Origin: CAYQSU01 sp964420325
Lineage (GTDB): Bacteria > Pseudomonadota > Alphaproteobacteria > Rhodospirillales > Defluviicoccaceae
Direction of reading: 5' to 3'
DNA: 56,429 nucleotides
NCBI GenBank assembly: GCA_964420325.1
Contig: CAYQSU010000013.1
Location: 1 to 56,429 of the forward strand
Below, piece by piece: positions 55,330-56,429 of this stretch (position 1 is the stretch's first letter; every line of letters begins with the position of its first letter). The notes under the pieces are model-generated. The model made no database searches. It was not told the DNA's origin and saw nothing but the letters and a program-made list of their open reading frames with translations. The translations under genes and the position numbers were made by a program.

Positions 55330-56178
55330 CTACTCGCGGGCCGGCGCCCGACTTACCGCGATCTCTTCGGCGAGCCCCCGCAGGTAGGCGAGGCTGGCGA
55401 TGGCGCGGCTGCCGTACCAGGACACCATCTGGCCGTCGATGCGCAGCGCCTTCGCCGCGTGCGCCGGCCACTCGCCGCGGAAGCGCTCGACGTGGCGTTC
55501 GGTGAACGGAAACGGCTCCGAGCTGAACAGCACCAGATCGCAGGAAGCGAGGAGCGCATCCGAGAGCTCGATCGCCGGATAGCGCGTCTCGTCGTCGTGG
55601 GCCTGGGTCGACCAGCCGACCAGCGCCAGCATCCTCGAGATGTAGGTGTCGCGGGAGACCGTCATCCACGGCTGCTTCCAGATCAGGTAGAGCACGCGGC
55701 GCGGCGGAAGCAGGCGGGCGGCCGAGGCGCTCGCCGCCAGCTCGGACTCGAGACGCCGGCAGAGGTCCTCCGCCGCCTCCGGGCGCCCGAACAGATCCCC
55801 CATCAGCCGGTAGAGCGCGAGGTTGTCCCCGACCTCGACCGGGTGGGTGACGACGACCGCGTAGCCGGCATCCACCAGGGCGTCGTAGAGCCGCCTCGGC
55901 GTCTCGTCGACATTGACGATGACGTGGCTCGGCCGCAGCGAGGCGAGCCTGTCGAGATCGACCCGCTTGGTGCCGCCGACGCTCCGCGCCCGGCGCACCC
56001 GGCCCCGCGGGTGGACGCAGAACGCCGTCCGGCCGACGACGGCGTCGCCGAGGCCGAGATCGAAGAGAAGCTCGGTGACGCTCGGCACCAGGGAGACGAT
56101 CCGTGCCGCCCCGCCCGCCGGCCGGTGGCGGCCGCCGGCGGCGTCGATCAGTCCGTCCCGTTGGTCGAAGCCAGCCAT
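55330..56178 (-). CDS. BtuF-like helical-backbone metal or cobalamin-binding protein
   Basis: The protein has the TroA/BtuF fold: RIVSLVPSVTELLFDLGLGDAVVGRTAFCVHP, VGGTKRVDLDRLASLRPSHVIVNVDE, a long backbone helix, then RVLYLIWKQPWMTVSRDTYISRML and YPAIELSDALLASCDLVLFSSEPFPF. BtuF proteins bind vitamin B12 in the periplasm, but this one has no signal peptide from the ATG at 56178 (282 residues), as in a cytoplasmic subgroup annotated as helical backbone metal receptors. The frame is open to 56400 through unrelated, repeat-containing sequence. No transporter genes are adjacent. Confidence 0.85.
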   Translation of the reverse strand: MAGFDQRDGLIDAAGGRHRPAGGAARIVSLVPSVTELLFDLGLGDAVVGRTAFCVHPRGRVRRARSVGGTKRVDLDRLASLRPSHVIVNVDETPRRLYDALVDAGYAVVVTHPVEVGDNLALYRLMGDLFGRPEAAEDLCRRLESELAASASAARLLPPRRVLYLIWKQPWMTVSRDTYISRMLALVGWSTQAHDDETRYPAIELSDALLASCDLVLFSSEPFPFTERHVERFRGEWPAHAAKALRIDGQMVSWYGSRAIASLAYLRGLAEEIAVSRAPARE

Positions 56179-56231
56179 TCCGTCGAACGCGGCGCACCCG
56201 CCGCCGGCCTGCTCTCTACTATTTTTCGGAG

Positions 56232-56274
56232 TGTGACGTTCGTCACATACAACTTTTACGAGTTCTCCTAGACT
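56232..56274 (+). promoter_or_regulatory. CRP-type palindrome and -10 driving a candidate small RNA
   Basis: TGTGA-N6-TCACA (56232-56247) is a perfect match to the CRP consensus. A TAGACT -10 (56269-56274) follows, predicting a start at about 56281, so the palindrome centre lies at -41.5, the class II activator position. No -35 hexamer is needed in that arrangement. The BtuF-like gene lies 54 bases to the left, and the same site could also act on it. Confidence 0.6.
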
Positions 56275-56280
56275 GCCGTT

Positions 56281-56357
56281 CGGATGGAGTTGCCATCCGG
56301 AGTTCTCCCTTCCCTCAAGAGCACCAACTGGGCCGGCCTCGCGCCGGCCCTTCTTTC
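56281..56357 (+). ncRNA. Candidate small RNA with 5' hairpin and rho-independent terminator
   Basis: The predicted 77-base transcript starts with the hairpin CGGATGG/CCATCCG (56281-56299, loop AGTTG), continues with an unpaired stretch rich in C and T (TCTCCCTTCCCTC, 56304-56316), and ends in a terminator stem with T-rich tail. The C/T run can pair with ribosome binding sites (GAGGGAAGGGAG), a trait of several alphaproteobacterial small RNAs. The region has no conserved protein frame. It ends 28 bases before the terminal repeat. The call rests on promoter, structure and terminator fitting together; expression is not shown. Confidence 0.6.
56330..56357 (+). terminator. Rho-independent terminator of the candidate small RNA
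   Basis: GGGCCGGC (56330-56337) and GCCGGCCC (56343-56350) form a perfect 8-bp stem around CTCGC, followed by TTCTTTC. Confidence 0.75.
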
Positions 56358-56384
56358 GCTCGCCCGTCCGGATCGCGACACCCG

Positions 56385-56429
56385 CGACGAAATGCGACAT
56401 TTTGCGACATTTTGCGACAAAATGCGACA
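56385..56429. repeat. Right-end 10-bp tandem repeat, mirror of the left end
   Basis: The last 45 bases carry four GCGACA/GCGACG-type cores spaced 10 bases apart and separated by AAA or TTT tracts. Bases 56385-56409 are the exact reverse complement of 31-55. Beyond that the order of A and T tracts differs between the ends, so they are two copies or two different ends of one element. A further GCGACA at 56375-56380 is off the 10-bp register. Confidence 0.7.

Overview
The window looks like a contig from a GC-rich alphaproteobacterium, probably Rhodospirillales in the broad sense. The evidence is gene content: an NDUFA12-type complex I subunit, a DUF2155 protein, a fused ThiS-ThiG, and the lptF-lptG-lptD-surA-pdxA-ksgA block facing yicC-gmk. 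Nearly all of it is ordinary, intact chromosomal sequence. I see 48 protein genes, one of them a leader ORF, and no tRNA, rRNA, CRISPR array, prophage or transposase. Both contig ends run into the same short repeat, built from 10-bp TGTCGC units and pointing outward. This is probably the end of a multicopy mobile element on which assembly stopped.

Layout. 0.1-7.3 kb: Panacea/DUF4065 protein, XdhC, ornithine decarboxylase with a structured leader and small upstream ORF, thiSG, aroQ, aat, and an opposing NDUFA12-mlaD-mlaD-DUF2155 operon. 7.5-15.1 kb: GST, RidA, a fused 5-oxoprolinase, a GlxA-type regulator, a small ABM-fold protein and a 3-hydroxyacyl-CoA dehydrogenase. 15.3-22.2 kb: trehalose-from-glycogen operon glgX(treX)-treZ-treY. 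22.4-27.1 kb: AI-2E family exporter, enoyl-CoA hydratase, hemerythrin, dtd, yicC, gmk. 27.2-34.8 kb: outer-membrane biogenesis operon lptF-lptG-lptD-surA-pdxA-ksgA. 34.8-42.9 kb: acyl-CoA dehydrogenase, GT39-type membrane glycosyltransferase coupled to an asparagine synthetase, and PhoX. 43.0-51.3 kb: leftward operon of a Memo-AMMECR1 fusion, molybdenum hydroxylase large subunit, CysQ, Sua5/TsaC and a FAD oxidase, with the partner radical SAM enzyme divergent from it. 51.4-56.4 kb: pepA-holC, MFS transporter, CBS protein, BtuF-like protein and a candidate small RNA at the right edge.

The items most worth a second look are four. First, a candidate small RNA at 56281-56357 with a perfect CRP-type palindrome placed 41.5 bases upstream of its predicted start. 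Second, the ornithine decarboxylase leader (31-codon ORF plus hairpin behind its own promoter). Third, the outward-facing 10-bp-periodic repeats at both ends. Fourth, the complete AmmeMemoRadiSam set with parts B and A fused. Smaller points are a probable ATT start codon in aat, two mutually exclusive hairpins before dtd, overlapping divergent promoters between thiSG and aroQ, and a ThiS domain whose C-terminal glycines are buried in a fusion.

All function calls rest on reading motifs and on family knowledge. No database search was run. Promoters and RNA elements are consensus matches and are inferences.
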